Assembly (NCBI GenBank): GCA_910578115.1 | Contig: CAJTPO010000029.1 | Coordinates: forward strand, 1-55,871 | DNA from: an uncultured Lachnospiraceae bacterium | GTDB taxonomy: Bacteria; Bacillota; Clostridia; Lachnospirales; Lachnospiraceae | Length of the DNA: 55,871 nt | Direction: 5' to 3' | Shown here: piece after piece, positions 36,938 through 46,243 of the stretch | Position numbering within the stretch: position 1 is the first letter of the stretch | Layout of the letters: every line of letters begins with the position of its first letter | Made by a program: the position numbers and the translations under genes | The notes under the pieces: model-generated | The model's database searches: none | Told to the model about the DNA's origin: nothing | The model's input: the letters and a program-made list of their open reading frames with translations, nothing else

Positions 36938-38536
36938 ATGTCGAGGGTATTGATAAAAAATGCAAATCTGATTACGATGGATGAGAAGTTTTCCGGAGAT
37001 TGTATGATAATCGATAATGGGAGAATTCTTGCTGTCGGAAAGGAAGAAAAACTGATCCTGGATAAGGTAAAGGGGGCAGATGTAGTGGACATGAAGGGGG
37101 CGACGATACTTCCCGGGTTCATTGACCCTCATGGACATTTTTTTATTTCTGCTATGGCACATAAATTGTTTGCGGATGTGAGCTGCTATCCGATCGGTAA
37201 AATAAGAAATATTTCAATGCTGATTCATGCATTGAGAAATTATGGGAAAGCGCATCCGGGAAAAGATCCGATCATAGGTTTTGGTTTTGACGATACGCTG
37301 GCAGAAGAATACCGGATGCCGACAGCGGAGGATCTTGATCAGGTGTCTGCAGAAAGAAGCGTGATCGTGCTGCATACATCCCTTCACATGTTGTCGGCCA
37401 ATACGACGGCCATGCGTAAGGCTGGCATTGTGGATTGTTCTTTTCAGCCGGAGTGCGGCAGGGTGTACTATGAGAACGGCAGGCCGACCGGTATTTTTGA
37501 AGAATCCGATGCGATGATGCCCATTGTCAAAAAGGTGCTGTCGGCCAAAATGGTTCTTTCTGTCTTGAAAGCAATGGAAGAGGAAAGTGAGCGTTATCTC
37601 CAAAAAGGGATAACAACTGTGTGTGAAGGTGCCGGAAATATGGCCGGGATCTATAAACTTGCTTACAAATGCCATCGGATGAAAAACAGAGCGATCGTTT
37701 GCCAAAGTCTGAAAGCGGACGGAAAACTGCCCTCAAGAATTGTATTCGAAGATGGGAAGCGGTTGATTGACGGGCCGGTGAAATTGATCGCAGATGGGAG
37801 CATTCAGGCATACACGGCGTATCTGACCATTCCTTATTATCAGAATCACCCCACACGTCCAAAGCCGGAAGGGTATTGCGGTAATCCGGGAATGCCGAAG
37901 GAGAAACTGGAACAGGCGCTTGATGAGATCGGAAAGGCCGGGCGGACATTCGCGGTACACTGCAATGGTGATGCGGCGCTGGATATGGTATTGGATGCTT
38001 TTTCGCAGGCTCCACATGCAGACAAAGAAGCAAGGAACCTTATTATCCATTGCCAGACTGCAAGAGAGGATCAACTTGACCGAATGAAAGAACTGGGGAT
38101 GCTGCCTTCTTTCTTTCCGGCACATGTCTATGTGTGGGGAGACAGTCATGTGCACACGTTTCTGGGAGCGGAGAGAGGCAGCAGGATCGATCCTGTAGGT
38201 TCGGCGGTGGGACGGCAAATGTGCTTTACGCTTCACAATGATGCGCCGGTCACAGAGCCTTCTCCGTTGACACTGATCTGGAATACTGTATGCCGTACCA
38301 CGCAGAAGGGAGCGGTTATTGCACCGGAACAGTGCATTTCCGTATACGAGGCGTTGAAGGGCGTCACATGCAATGCGGCTTTTCAGTATGGGATAGAAGG
38401 ATGGCTGGGAACTTTGACACCGGGTAAACGGGCGGATTTTGTCGTGCTTGACAGGAATATATTGACAGTTCCGGCGGAAGAACTCAGGAATATTGAAATT
38501 GCAGAAGTCTGGGTCGATGGAAAACGGTCAAAATGA
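36938..38536 (+). CDS. Amidohydrolase family 3 (YtcJ/NfdA-like)
   Basis: A 532-aa metal-dependent hydrolase. It has ANLITMDEKFSGD, GFIDPHGHF (HxH metal ligands), FAVHCNGDAALD, IIHCQ, SFFPAHVYVWGD and the late LHNDAPVTEPSPL followed by GKRADFVVLDRN. AAGGAG lies about 10 bases before the ATG. NfdA-type members hydrolyse N-substituted formamides or related amides. A cytoplasmic amidohydrolase is unexpected in a glycan operon. With the adjacent ligase and symporter it may process an N-acyl or formyl group; this is inference. Confidence 0.85.
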   Translation: MSRVLIKNANLITMDEKFSGDCMIIDNGRILAVGKEEKLILDKVKGADVVDMKGATILPGFIDPHGHFFISAMAHKLFADVSCYPIGKIRNISMLIHALRNYGKAHPGKDPIIGFGFDDTLAEEYRMPTAEDLDQVSAERSVIVLHTSLHMLSANTTAMRKAGIVDCSFQPECGRVYYENGRPTGIFEESDAMMPIVKKVLSAKMVLSVLKAMEEESERYLQKGITTVCEGAGNMAGIYKLAYKCHRMKNRAIVCQSLKADGKLPSRIVFEDGKRLIDGPVKLIADGSIQAYTAYLTIPYYQNHPTRPKPEGYCGNPGMPKEKLEQALDEIGKAGRTFAVHCNGDAALDMVLDAFSQAPHADKEARNLIIHCQTAREDQLDRMKELGMLPSFFPAHVYVWGDSHVHTFLGAERGSRIDPVGSAVGRQMCFTLHNDAPVTEPSPLTLIWNTVCRTTQKGAVIAPEQCISVYEALKGVTCNAAFQYGIEGWLGTLTPGKRADFVVLDRNILTVPAEELRNIEIAEVWVDGKRSK

Positions 38537-38556
38537 ACGGATTGAGGATTTAAGTC

Positions 38557-40128
38557 ATGAAAAATACTACAGGAAAAAAACGGTTACCGATAATAGTGTA
38601 TGAATTGACTCTATACTTCTTAATACTGCTTTCATTCAGTATGAAATGGTGTACAGACCATTTTGGAAATATAAGTATGGGCGAAATTATTTTTACGCTG
38701 AATGTGCCTTTAAAAGACGCGCCAGACGAGTATTTTCTTGCTTATTTTGTAGAAGCGTTCTTATCTTCCATAGCAGGATATATCGCAATCAGGCTCTTAC
38801 GCATTGTATTACCCAAAGTGATAAAGAAATTGCCCAGATTCGATATCTACTTGCACTTTAAATTATTTAAGCTGCGTGGCAGACTGCATATCAACAATAT
38901 TACGCATCTGTTTTCAAAGCGTAGATGGATTTTACCAACTGCATGGTTTGTGATTTTAATCATCATAACCAACATTAACTATCAGCTGTTTGATTACATT
39001 AAGAGTTCTATCCAGACATCTGATTTTATAGAAAACGAGTTTGTCGACATAGAGGAGATTGCTGTAAAATTTCCGGAGGAAAAGAAAAATTTAATATGCA
39101 TTTATATAGAATCCGCCGAGACAACTTTTCAGGATAAAGAAAATGGCGGCATATTTGAAGAAAGCATCATCCCGGAAATGACTGAGATCGCAAAAGAAAA
39201 TATCAGTTTTTCTCAATCAGAGCTTTTGGATGGCGCTGCTGTGGCTCCCGGAACAGGATGGACGATTGCTGGACTGGTAGCACAGACAGCTGGAATTCCG
39301 TTAAAACTGTATACCAAAGGCGATAATCGTTTGGGCAAATTTGAGTTTTTTCTGCCGGGGGCAGTCAGCATAGGAGAAGTATTGGCTGAGCAGGGGTATC
39401 ATAATTTTTTTATGGCCGGTTCGAAATTTACCTATGGTGGAAGACAAGAATATTTCACACAACATGGAAATTACGAAATATGGGATTATCTATCCGCTAT
39501 AGAGGAGGGTAAAATTCCGGAAGATTACTATGTTAACTGGGGATTTGAAGATCGAAAGCTGTATGAATATGCAAAGGAGAAATTATTAGTTCTGGCAAAA
39601 GAAGAACAGCCATTTAATTTTTCCATGTTGACGGTAGATACTCATGCGAACAGTGGGGGTAATGCTATATGCGAATTATGTCCCGATAAATTTGAAAATC
39701 TCTATGCCAAAGCATGGTCATGCGCATCGGCACAGCTGGCGGATTTTATTGATTGGCTGCAACAACAGGATTTTTATGATGATACGGTGATATATATATC
39801 CGGTGATCACTCCAGCATGCAGGGTGGATTTATTGAGGAGTATGTTTATGATAAGCATAATGGCAGCACGGAGAGAAATGTCTACAATGTTTTTATCAAT
39901 TCTGTGGTTGAACCGGTAGAAACTAAAAACAGAAAATTCACAACGCTTGATTTCTGTCCTTCCATATTGGCGGCACTGGGAGTTGAGATTGAAGGTGAGC
40001 GGATCGGCCTTGGAACAAATTTGTTCTCAGAAGAACCGACATTGCCGGAGAAATACGGGTATGAAGAAATGTTTGAAGAGATGAATAAGAAGTCTATATT
40101 TTATAACAGGGAAATCTTATATCCATGA
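38557..40128 (+). CDS. LtaS/MdoB-like phosphoglycerol transferase (sulfatase fold)
   Basis: A 523-aa membrane protein with about four N-terminal hydrophobic segments and an extracytoplasmic sulfatase-type domain. Catalytic Thr is T236 in GTGWTIAGLVAQTAG, the metal Glu is E185 in CIYIESAE, and D417/H418 lie in YISGDHSS. It transfers glycerol-phosphate from phosphatidylglycerol to an acceptor outside the membrane (LtaS or OpgB chemistry). With the glycerophosphodiesterase two genes on, it suggests the glycan carries or is trimmed of glycerol-phosphate. Confidence 0.9.
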   Translation: MKNTTGKKRLPIIVYELTLYFLILLSFSMKWCTDHFGNISMGEIIFTLNVPLKDAPDEYFLAYFVEAFLSSIAGYIAIRLLRIVLPKVIKKLPRFDIYLHFKLFKLRGRLHINNITHLFSKRRWILPTAWFVILIIITNINYQLFDYIKSSIQTSDFIENEFVDIEEIAVKFPEEKKNLICIYIESAETTFQDKENGGIFEESIIPEMTEIAKENISFSQSELLDGAAVAPGTGWTIAGLVAQTAGIPLKLYTKGDNRLGKFEFFLPGAVSIGEVLAEQGYHNFFMAGSKFTYGGRQEYFTQHGNYEIWDYLSAIEEGKIPEDYYVNWGFEDRKLYEYAKEKLLVLAKEEQPFNFSMLTVDTHANSGGNAICELCPDKFENLYAKAWSCASAQLADFIDWLQQQDFYDDTVIYISGDHSSMQGGFIEEYVYDKHNGSTERNVYNVFINSVVEPVETKNRKFTTLDFCPSILAALGVEIEGERIGLGTNLFSEEPTLPEKYGYEEMFEEMNKKSIFYNREILYP

Positions 40129-40189
40129 GATAATTTTATGATTGCATTTGGAAATTGGATTTTGCCATTTGAGGAACAGGAGGATAAAG

Positions 40190-40543
40190 ATGAGATATAT
40201 TGCATTGTTTTTTCCGGCAATTATAAGTGTAGGAATTGAATATAGAAAGAATGATGGAAAGTGTTGGTGCTGGTTTGAATATCTTTGTAAATATGCAGGG
40301 TTCTTGATTTGTAATGTATTAATGACGCAGTCGCTGGTTTCTTATGTCTTTGACTTGGGAACGGTAACAATTGACGCTTTTGACAGTTTTCCGTTTTTTA
40401 CAAAATATCTGTTTATTGCTTCTGCGTTTGCGATCATATTGCCGCACATCTTGAGGATCATTAAAGCAAATATTTACGTATCCCTTGAGATTCACAAGGA
40501 TGCGGGCGGCAGTGTTGACTCTAAAACGAAAATTGTGGATTGA
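40190..40543 (+). CDS. Small membrane protein, unknown function
   Basis: A 117-aa protein. The ATG at 40190 follows CAGGAGG with 6-base spacing. Three hydrophobic segments are seen (IALFFPAIISVG; CKYAGFLICNVLMTQ; YLFIASAFAIILPHIL). No family is recognised. It lies between an LtaS-like enzyme and a GDPD, and its end overlaps the GDPD start by about 44 bases, so it may be an accessory of one of them. Confidence 0.6.
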   Translation: MRYIALFFPAIISVGIEYRKNDGKCWCWFEYLCKYAGFLICNVLMTQSLVSYVFDLGTVTIDAFDSFPFFTKYLFIASAFAIILPHILRIIKANIYVSLEIHKDAGGSVDSKTKIVD

Positions 40544-41711
40544 GAAAATCAGTGAGGAATTGCAGGCTGTGATCAAGAAAATATTTTTACATTTGATGTG
40601 GGCAGTTATATGGATATTATCAATATGGTATATCGTTATTATGGTGATCAACTGTCAACAGCAGCTTCCATGGAAGCTGTTTCTATATGATCTGTTTTCG
40701 GATTTTCGAGATAACAGAATATATCTGACAAAGATTTTTTTGCCAGTAACCGTATTTATCACAGTTTTTGGTATACTGTCTATTTTCTTTCTTGAAAACT
40801 GCATTGTCATGTATTTGGAGGTTCGAATCAGGGGATGCTGCTTTCATATGGCGAAAATTAGACCTGTTAGAAAGCATAAAAGAATGTTTATGGTAGTACC
40901 TGTTGTGGGAGCTGCTGGTTTATTGGCCGTTACAATGGGTGCTCAAATATTCGGAAAGCATGAGAGCACGTGGGATGGGGCACGGACGATTGCGCATGCC
41001 GGAGGAATAATTGACGGATATGATTATACAAATTGCCTGGAAGCAATTTTAACCAATTATAATAACGGGCATCGGGTATTCGAGATTGATTTTGCTGTTA
41101 CCAGTGACAATAAACTGGTATGTAAACATGGGTGGAAAACAGTATTACAGGAGGGTGGGACGCCAGATACGCCAATGGATGAGCAGACATTTATGAGTAC
41201 ACCGATACTTGGACAGTATACTCCACTTTCCTTTGAAACATTGTGTCAGTTAATGAATGAATATCCTGATATATGGGTAGTGACAGACACCAAGAATTCC
41301 AAGACAGAAGCCGTTCAACAGGATTTTGAAATGATAGTCAATACAGCCAGGGAATGTGGAATGGAATCTGTTCTGGACAGGCTGATCGTACAGATTTACA
41401 ATGAGGAAATGTATGATACAGTATACAATATATATCCCTTTAGGTCTTGGATATATACGCTATATAAGTTCTGGGGGGGGGCAAGAGAGACATTTCGTGA
41501 TTGTGTCCGCTTTTGTTATGAACATGATATTGACGGCATTACAACCTGGAATTATTATGTAACGCCGGAACTGATGCAGATTGCCAGGGCATATGATATT
41601 CCCTGGTATGCGCATACGGAAAACGATGTGGAAAATGCAGAGAATCTGTTCCGGCAGGGATTGGCAGGGATATATACGGATAGTATAACACCAGATATGT
41701 TGACAGAGTAA
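40500..41711 (+). CDS. Membrane-anchored glycerophosphodiester phosphodiesterase
   Basis: About 403 aa. The N-terminal third has three hydrophobic segments; the rest is a GDPD TIM barrel. Catalytic features are ARTIAHAGG, FEIDFAVTSDNKLVCKH (Glu/Asp metal ligands and His) and WVVTDTKN. It cleaves glycerophosphodiesters, fitting turnover of glycerol-phosphate substituents made by the upstream LtaS-like enzyme. The start is uncertain: ATG 40500, TTG 40485 and codons near 40515 are all possible, and none has a good ribosome site. A run of nine G lies inside the gene at 41473-41481. Confidence 0.87.
   Translation: MRAAVLTLKRKLWIEKISEELQAVIKKIFLHLMWAVIWILSIWYIVIMVINCQQQLPWKLFLYDLFSDFRDNRIYLTKIFLPVTVFITVFGILSIFFLENCIVMYLEVRIRGCCFHMAKIRPVRKHKRMFMVVPVVGAAGLLAVTMGAQIFGKHESTWDGARTIAHAGGIIDGYDYTNCLEAILTNYNNGHRVFEIDFAVTSDNKLVCKHGWKTVLQEGGTPDTPMDEQTFMSTPILGQYTPLSFETLCQLMNEYPDIWVVTDTKNSKTEAVQQDFEMIVNTARECGMESVLDRLIVQIYNEEMYDTVYNIYPFRSWIYTLYKFWGGARETFRDCVRFCYEHDIDGITTWNYYVTPELMQIARAYDIPWYAHTENDVENAENLFRQGLAGIYTDSITPDMLTE
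41473..41481 (+). repeat. G9 homopolymer inside the GDPD gene
   Basis: Nine consecutive G residues encode part of FWGGAR. The gene is in frame with nine. Loss or gain of one G would truncate it. Such tracts are known slipped-strand contingency sites in other bacteria. Confidence 0.85.
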
Positions 41712-41727
41712 GATTCCTCCATTACTT

Positions 41728-42375
41728 TTACCGTAAGATTTTTGTGAAAACAGACCATTTATATCGTAATCTCATTGCTATGTCCAAATAAAATCTATAT
41801 ATAAATCTACGTGGAGTCAGGATGACCGGAATGTTTCTGAAATTATAGATAACACTCAGATCGAAGGGCTGGCTGAATTTATAATGGTTGTTTTTCATAT
41901 ATTTTTTTAAGTGTCCTTTTAAGTTCATAGGACTTTCGCCAAAGATGCCTGTGATGATTTCACAATAGTCCGCGGCGATTTCTTTTTTATGCACTAATGC
42001 ATGATATAATATAGTATATTTATAATCCTCACTGTTTGGTATATATATGTTGTGATCATTCATGATCCTTGCTTTTAAGATGTTTTCCTCCCACTTTTTG
42101 CAGTAATATCCATCGCCGACGTATCTAAAATCAAATTCTACATCCTGATCTCCTATACGGCAGATATAGTGAGTCCTGTATCTTTTCAGGACGGTTTTCC
42201 GGGCACCCGTTACAGCCACCATCTTATTGATATCGTCTGTTAAAAGATCAATGTCTCCATGTAAGTCACATTTGTATTTTTCGGGAAGATAGTCAAAATT
42301 TCTAAGTACAACATAGTTGCATTGTAAATTCAGTTCATCGAAAAACTGTTGTAGGGAATTCCACTGCTTTTTCAT
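41728..42375 (-). CDS. Putative nucleotidyltransferase-fold protein, C-terminal-type module
   Basis: A 215-aa protein. It contains CNYVVLRNFDYLP, then HGDIDLLTDD (a DxD pair like the metal site of nucleotidyltransferases), then VEFDFRYVGDGYY and ILYHALVHKKEIA. I recall these blocks at the C-terminus of longer single proteins in other capsule loci whose N-terminus resembles the protein at 43253. This is from memory and needs a search. It is the last gene of the leftward operon and converges on the GDPD gene with only 16 bases between them. Confidence 0.6.
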   Translation of the reverse strand: MKKQWNSLQQFFDELNLQCNYVVLRNFDYLPEKYKCDLHGDIDLLTDDINKMVAVTGARKTVLKRYRTHYICRIGDQDVEFDFRYVGDGYYCKKWEENILKARIMNDHNIYIPNSEDYKYTILYHALVHKKEIAADYCEIITGIFGESPMNLKGHLKKYMKNNHYKFSQPFDLSVIYNFRNIPVILTPRRFIYRFYLDIAMRLRYKWSVFTKILR

Positions 42376-42422
42376 TCAGGTCTCCGTTTCCGTGCAGGTT
42401 TTGCTCGTGATACAAACAGGAT

Positions 42423-43232
42423 TTATCTGCATTTTCGAGGAATCTTTTTAAAGCGATATTCAAATTCGCCTGTTCCTGCATTCAATTCTTTCCAGTATTC
42501 TTTAAAATCTTTCTTAAAATCCGGATAGATCTCTTTCAAATATAATAAAATAGAGTATGCATCATCATAGATTCCTCTTCCCGGATTTCGCCTGCCGCCC
42601 AATCCCCAAAATTTAGACGGCAGAGTATTTGTTTTAAATACCTTATCATCCTGGATCTTATCCTGTATATAGGACATTCCGAAATCAATTAAGTATACAC
42701 AGCCATTTTCATCCACCAGAATATTTTTGGCTCTTATATCCATATGAATTACCCGCATTCTAAACAGTTCGTTTCGGATAAGCGTTAACTGCTGCGCAAG
42801 ATTTTCCACATATTCTCTGGTTATCCTGTTGGAAACTGCTTCAATAAAATTCTCTGCAATATACGGATATGCACCCTGTGTGGAATACCCAACTAACATC
42901 GGAAGATGTTTCCTCAGGAGCAGACTGTTTTCCTGTATATAGTTGATTGCACGAACCTCACGTTCTATTACATTCTGATAATTTCCTATTTTAATGAACA
43001 CTTTTTGTTCATCTTTCCACGCAGTATAGTAGATTTTAAAAACAGGAAACAGCGCCCATTCCTTTTCCTGATAAGGTTCTATTGTATGAAAGCCCGCATC
43101 ACTCAAACGCTTCAATATTCCGGCTCTTTGATAGATACGAAATTTTGCAGAATAAAAAATTATTTTAGCCTGGTCAAATGCACCTTTAGGCACACACCAA
43201 ACTGCATATGCCATATCTTTTAGAGTTGACAT
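42423..43232 (-). CDS. Protein-kinase-like (RfaY/APH-type) sugar kinase
   Basis: A 269-aa kinase-fold protein. The N-lobe has VFIKIGNY and the EREVRAINY helix (K81 and E92 would pair). The catalytic loop is HMDIRAKN (163-170), and the metal Asp is in LIDFG (D183). It resembles WaaY/Kdo-kinase-like enzymes that phosphorylate surface sugars. GGAGG with 8-base spacing precedes the ATG. It lies between two pieces of a putative transferase in the leftward operon. Confidence 0.8.
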   Translation of the reverse strand: MSTLKDMAYAVWCVPKGAFDQAKIIFYSAKFRIYQRAGILKRLSDAGFHTIEPYQEKEWALFPVFKIYYTAWKDEQKVFIKIGNYQNVIEREVRAINYIQENSLLLRKHLPMLVGYSTQGAYPYIAENFIEAVSNRITREYVENLAQQLTLIRNELFRMRVIHMDIRAKNILVDENGCVYLIDFGMSYIQDKIQDDKVFKTNTLPSKFWGLGGRRNPGRGIYDDAYSILLYLKEIYPDFKKDFKEYWKELNAGTGEFEYRFKKIPRKCR

Positions 43233-43252
43233 ACCCGTACCCTCCAGATTAA

Positions 43253-43726
43253 TTATAAGACTTTTCGATATTCTTTGATTTTCTGGTTTCTGCTGTATAA
43301 CAAATTGATTTCGTCTGTATTATATCCAAGCAATAACTTTAGATCGTGATTACTTTCGTTCACATCGTTCGAAGCATGAACTTTATGGCCGCCACCAAGC
43401 CATTTTCTATACATCTCTTTGCTGTCAAACAAATTTACATTAACTGTTTTACTGCCTGATGACGTACGTCTTCTTCTATACAGGGGATCAGCATCCCTTA
43501 CGATCAACAATAAAAATGGGCCATTTCCACAATGCTGCTCCTTTTTTGAATTTTTAGGAAGATTTATGCCGTAAAAGCATTTTAAATTATGTGCAAAAAA
43601 CTGCGCCGTCCATTGAATTTCCAACATATCAAGCAGCTCAAAATTTTCTTTTATATCATTGATAATTTTGTCCTGCAGGATTCTGGCATTTTCCCACAAT
43701 ATAAACAAATGAATTTCATCATCCAT
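43253..43726 (-). CDS. Capsule-associated protein, N-terminal-type module of a putative transferase
   Basis: A 157-aa protein. Blocks are EIHLFILWENARILQDKI, WTAQFFAHNLKCFYG, GPFLLLIVRDADP and GGHKVHASNDVNESNHDLKLLLG. I recall these as the N-terminal half of longer proteins that continue into the kind of domain seen at 41728. Here a stop follows the first module, and the kinase gene intervenes. Function unknown; no signal peptide or membrane segment. Confidence 0.6.
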   Translation of the reverse strand: MDDEIHLFILWENARILQDKIINDIKENFELLDMLEIQWTAQFFAHNLKCFYGINLPKNSKKEQHCGNGPFLLLIVRDADPLYRRRRTSSGSKTVNVNLFDSKEMYRKWLGGGHKVHASNDVNESNHDLKLLLGYNTDEINLLYSRNQKIKEYRKVL

Positions 43727-43730
43727 ATAG

Positions 43731-45248
43731 TTACCGTCCTTTCAATAAGTCAAGAAGTCCTTTAAACTCCGCAGTATTATGATAGAGTATTAAAAGTACC
43801 GTATTTGGTACAATAACGCAAATTCCTGCCCGCAGTAAAAGACCGTATATTCCTTCGTTCTGAACAACATTACAAATGATAAAAGTAAAAATACCAGTTA
43901 ATGCAAACACAGTACACTTTTTCAACAATTCCCAATAATATGGCGCGGAACTTTCTTTAAAATAATATTTAAAGAAAACATTTGTTTCCCATGGAATATA
44001 GATAAACAGAACGCTTATAATACTGGCTATAATAACGCCATTAACGCCTGTGAGCTGTACCAATATTATATCTAAAACAATATCTGCAAAAACAACGACA
44101 TAAGGCTTAAACTTATCTACCCACCACATACCGGCTGCATTTTTGAAGGTGTTGATGATCCGTCTTATCTCAGAAATATAAAAATAGAACACCAGCAAAA
44201 AAACGGTGTCTACGGATAACAACATTCTTTTTCCCATCCATAACCTGATAAAAGGCTGGTAAAGGCAAAAGAGACAGATAGAGCACCAACCTACCAACCA
44301 ATGCATAAGCAAGGAGAATTTTTTCAGGTCTCTTTTATTTTTATCAACAGTTTCAATGACCATACTATTGCCGATTCCGGCGGTGATGGAAGAAATAATG
44401 ATCGAAATAAAACTGATGACAGCGGTCAAAACAAGATAGTAATTGTTATATACAGCCACCATGGTAAGTCCCAGATATGCGGAAATAACAATATTATCGG
44501 CTGAGTTGATCAGCGTATATGCCAGTTGATGCCCAAAAAGCGAGCTTACTCTCTTCACAATATCAACAAGTACGCTTTTTTCCAATACACCTCGACAAGT
44601 ATATTGTGGATATTTTCTATCTACAATTTTCGATCGTACCAGATTTGTGACCACTGTTACGATGGGCATAATTATGATATATAAATAGTAATTTTTACAA
44701 AGTATAAGAATTACGATCTGGATGCCATATTGAAGCGCGGACATGATCAAAGAAATGATGTTTTCAATATCATTTCTTTGATGTGCACTCAACAAAGAGC
44801 CTTTGTATGCATACAGCAGGTAGCTGATCGCCGTATTGAACAAATATATTACGTATATTATATATAAATTAATATCTTCCGGATATCCGGCCTTGACAAG
44901 CCTGGGAATAAAAGGAAGCAATGAGAAACCGAATACAAAAACAGCCATACCAATAATTCTATAAACTTTTTTGTATAGATTAAGCAATGCGCATATTTTG
45001 TCTGTGTCTTCCTCAGCAATTGGCCGATACATGCTGTATACCATCGCACTGCCAAATCCCAACTCAGATAGATTGAGGACTTGCAGGACAGATGTAAACA
45101 GTCCACTGACCCCAAGGTAGTGTTCGCCCAGCGTGTAAATGATTACTGTACGAATACAAAATGGCAGCAGCTGAGTGATTATCCTGTTTAGTACACCAAA
45201 AAAAATATTTCTTTTTGCGTTTTGAGTCCTATTGTATTTCTTCAACAT
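43731..45248 (-). CDS. Wzx-type polysaccharide flippase (MOP superfamily), left module
   Basis: About 505 aa, hydrophobic throughout, with about twelve to fourteen membrane segments. The N-terminus NIFFGVLNRIITQLLPFCIRTVIIYTLGEHYLGV, reduced here to NRIITQLLPFCIRT and GEHYLGVSGLF, is the RfbX/Wzx pattern, followed by LSELGFGSAMVYSMY. It flips undecaprenyl-linked repeat units. The start at 45248 has GGAGG only three bases away; ATG 45269 is an alternative. It overlaps the upstream GT2 gene by 20 bases. Confidence 0.92.
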   Translation of the reverse strand: MLKKYNRTQNAKRNIFFGVLNRIITQLLPFCIRTVIIYTLGEHYLGVSGLFTSVLQVLNLSELGFGSAMVYSMYRPIAEEDTDKICALLNLYKKVYRIIGMAVFVFGFSLLPFIPRLVKAGYPEDINLYIIYVIYLFNTAISYLLYAYKGSLLSAHQRNDIENIISLIMSALQYGIQIVILILCKNYYLYIIIMPIVTVVTNLVRSKIVDRKYPQYTCRGVLEKSVLVDIVKRVSSLFGHQLAYTLINSADNIVISAYLGLTMVAVYNNYYLVLTAVISFISIIISSITAGIGNSMVIETVDKNKRDLKKFSLLMHWLVGWCSICLFCLYQPFIRLWMGKRMLLSVDTVFLLVFYFYISEIRRIINTFKNAAGMWWVDKFKPYVVVFADIVLDIILVQLTGVNGVIIASIISVLFIYIPWETNVFFKYYFKESSAPYYWELLKKCTVFALTGIFTFIICNVVQNEGIYGLLLRAGICVIVPNTVLLILYHNTAEFKGLLDLLKGR

Positions 45249-46131
45249 TATCCTCCACAAGCGTCCCATCAATGATATCCAACAGGATCCTGGCAGATTT
45301 TAACTGGTTTTGACATTTGAAAATCATATATTTTCGTCTTTTACTGTATACCGTTTCCGTAGCACCATGAGAGCTGTGAAATATTTTAATCAGAGGGTTG
45401 TAGACTATTTTCCGCCTGTCTCTCACCATTTCGTAAAATAATATTTCTTCTTCAAAATACATATAAGTCCGCGGATTGATTCCATGATATATACTGATAT
45501 AGTCTTTGGAAAAAATCAGGCAGGATCCTTCCAGGTATACCTTTTCCCGTCGTTCGTTCATATTAACGATCGCCGGGTTCATCTTTCGAGCTTTGGAAAT
45601 AAATTTTCCAATTCGCCCTGAAAATTTTGCCATACCACAATAATTTACGATCAAATGATATTTCATGCTTCTTATCATTTGCTGTGTCCGTTTTCTGTCG
45701 TATGGGTTTCGGCTCTGCGCCTGATTTAGAACTATGCCATTTGGAGTAATAATTTGTGGACCCAAAACAAAAAAATGACTAAAATCATATTCCTTTTGAA
45801 TTTGATAATAGAAATCCTTTTGGATAAGATACGTATCGCTGTTTGTCATAACGATAAAATCCGGGTCAAAATTTTTTTCTGCATACTTGATACCGGTATT
45901 ATTTCCTCTTGCAAACCCTTTGTTTGTACTGTTTAATATGACACTGACCTTATCATTCTCTCTATATTTCTCTTTTAATATTTCGCCGGATCTGTTTGGC
46001 GACGCATTATCTACTATAACAATTTGAAAACTGTCAACATCAATATTTTCGAAAACAGATACGATAAAACGTTCTGTATCCTCTATTGTGTTATAATGCA
46101 ATACAACGAAGCATATATTCACTTTATTCAT
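45229..46131 (-). CDS. GT2 glycosyltransferase (rhamnosyltransferase-like), first gene of left operon
   Basis: A 300-aa GT-A transferase: ICFVVLHYNTIEDTERFI, IVIVDNASPNRSGE, NKGFARGNNTGI and FIVMTNSDTYL (acidic metal site). The late block YLEGSCLIFSKDYI and YFEEEILFYEMVRD are typical of RfbN/WbbL-like enzymes. AGAGGT lies 5 bases before the ATG. Its promoter is the leftward one at 46244-46272, which lies inside the invertible segment. Confidence 0.92.
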   Translation of the reverse strand: MNKVNICFVVLHYNTIEDTERFIVSVFENIDVDSFQIVIVDNASPNRSGEILKEKYRENDKVSVILNSTNKGFARGNNTGIKYAEKNFDPDFIVMTNSDTYLIQKDFYYQIQKEYDFSHFFVLGPQIITPNGIVLNQAQSRNPYDRKRTQQMIRSMKYHLIVNYCGMAKFSGRIGKFISKARKMNPAIVNMNERREKVYLEGSCLIFSKDYISIYHGINPRTYMYFEEEILFYEMVRDRRKIVYNPLIKIFHSSHGATETVYSKRRKYMIFKCQNQLKSARILLDIIDGTLVEDNVEEIQ

Positions 46132-46207
46132 TTTGACCTCTACTTCGATATTGTCAGTAACGCCTGCAATATCCCACCTGCCTCATTTCTACCATCTGGG
46201 AAACCAG

Positions 46208-46234
46208 AACATTTTCTCTAAAATGTTATCTTGG
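46208..46234 (-). repeat. Left inverted repeat (recombination site)
   Basis: Twenty-seven bases that are the exact reverse complement of 47427-47453. Identity stops on both sides. Inside is a 20-base dyad with 8-base arms AACATTTT and AAAATGTT around a 4-base centre (CTCT on the + strand). That is the expected form of a tyrosine-recombinase core site. Confidence 0.9.
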
Positions 46235-46243
46235 CACATATCC

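Noticed and set aside
41712..41727. Terminator between the convergent GDPD and left operon
   Set aside because: Only 16 bases separate the stops, and the small TTAC/GTAA dyad is too weak.
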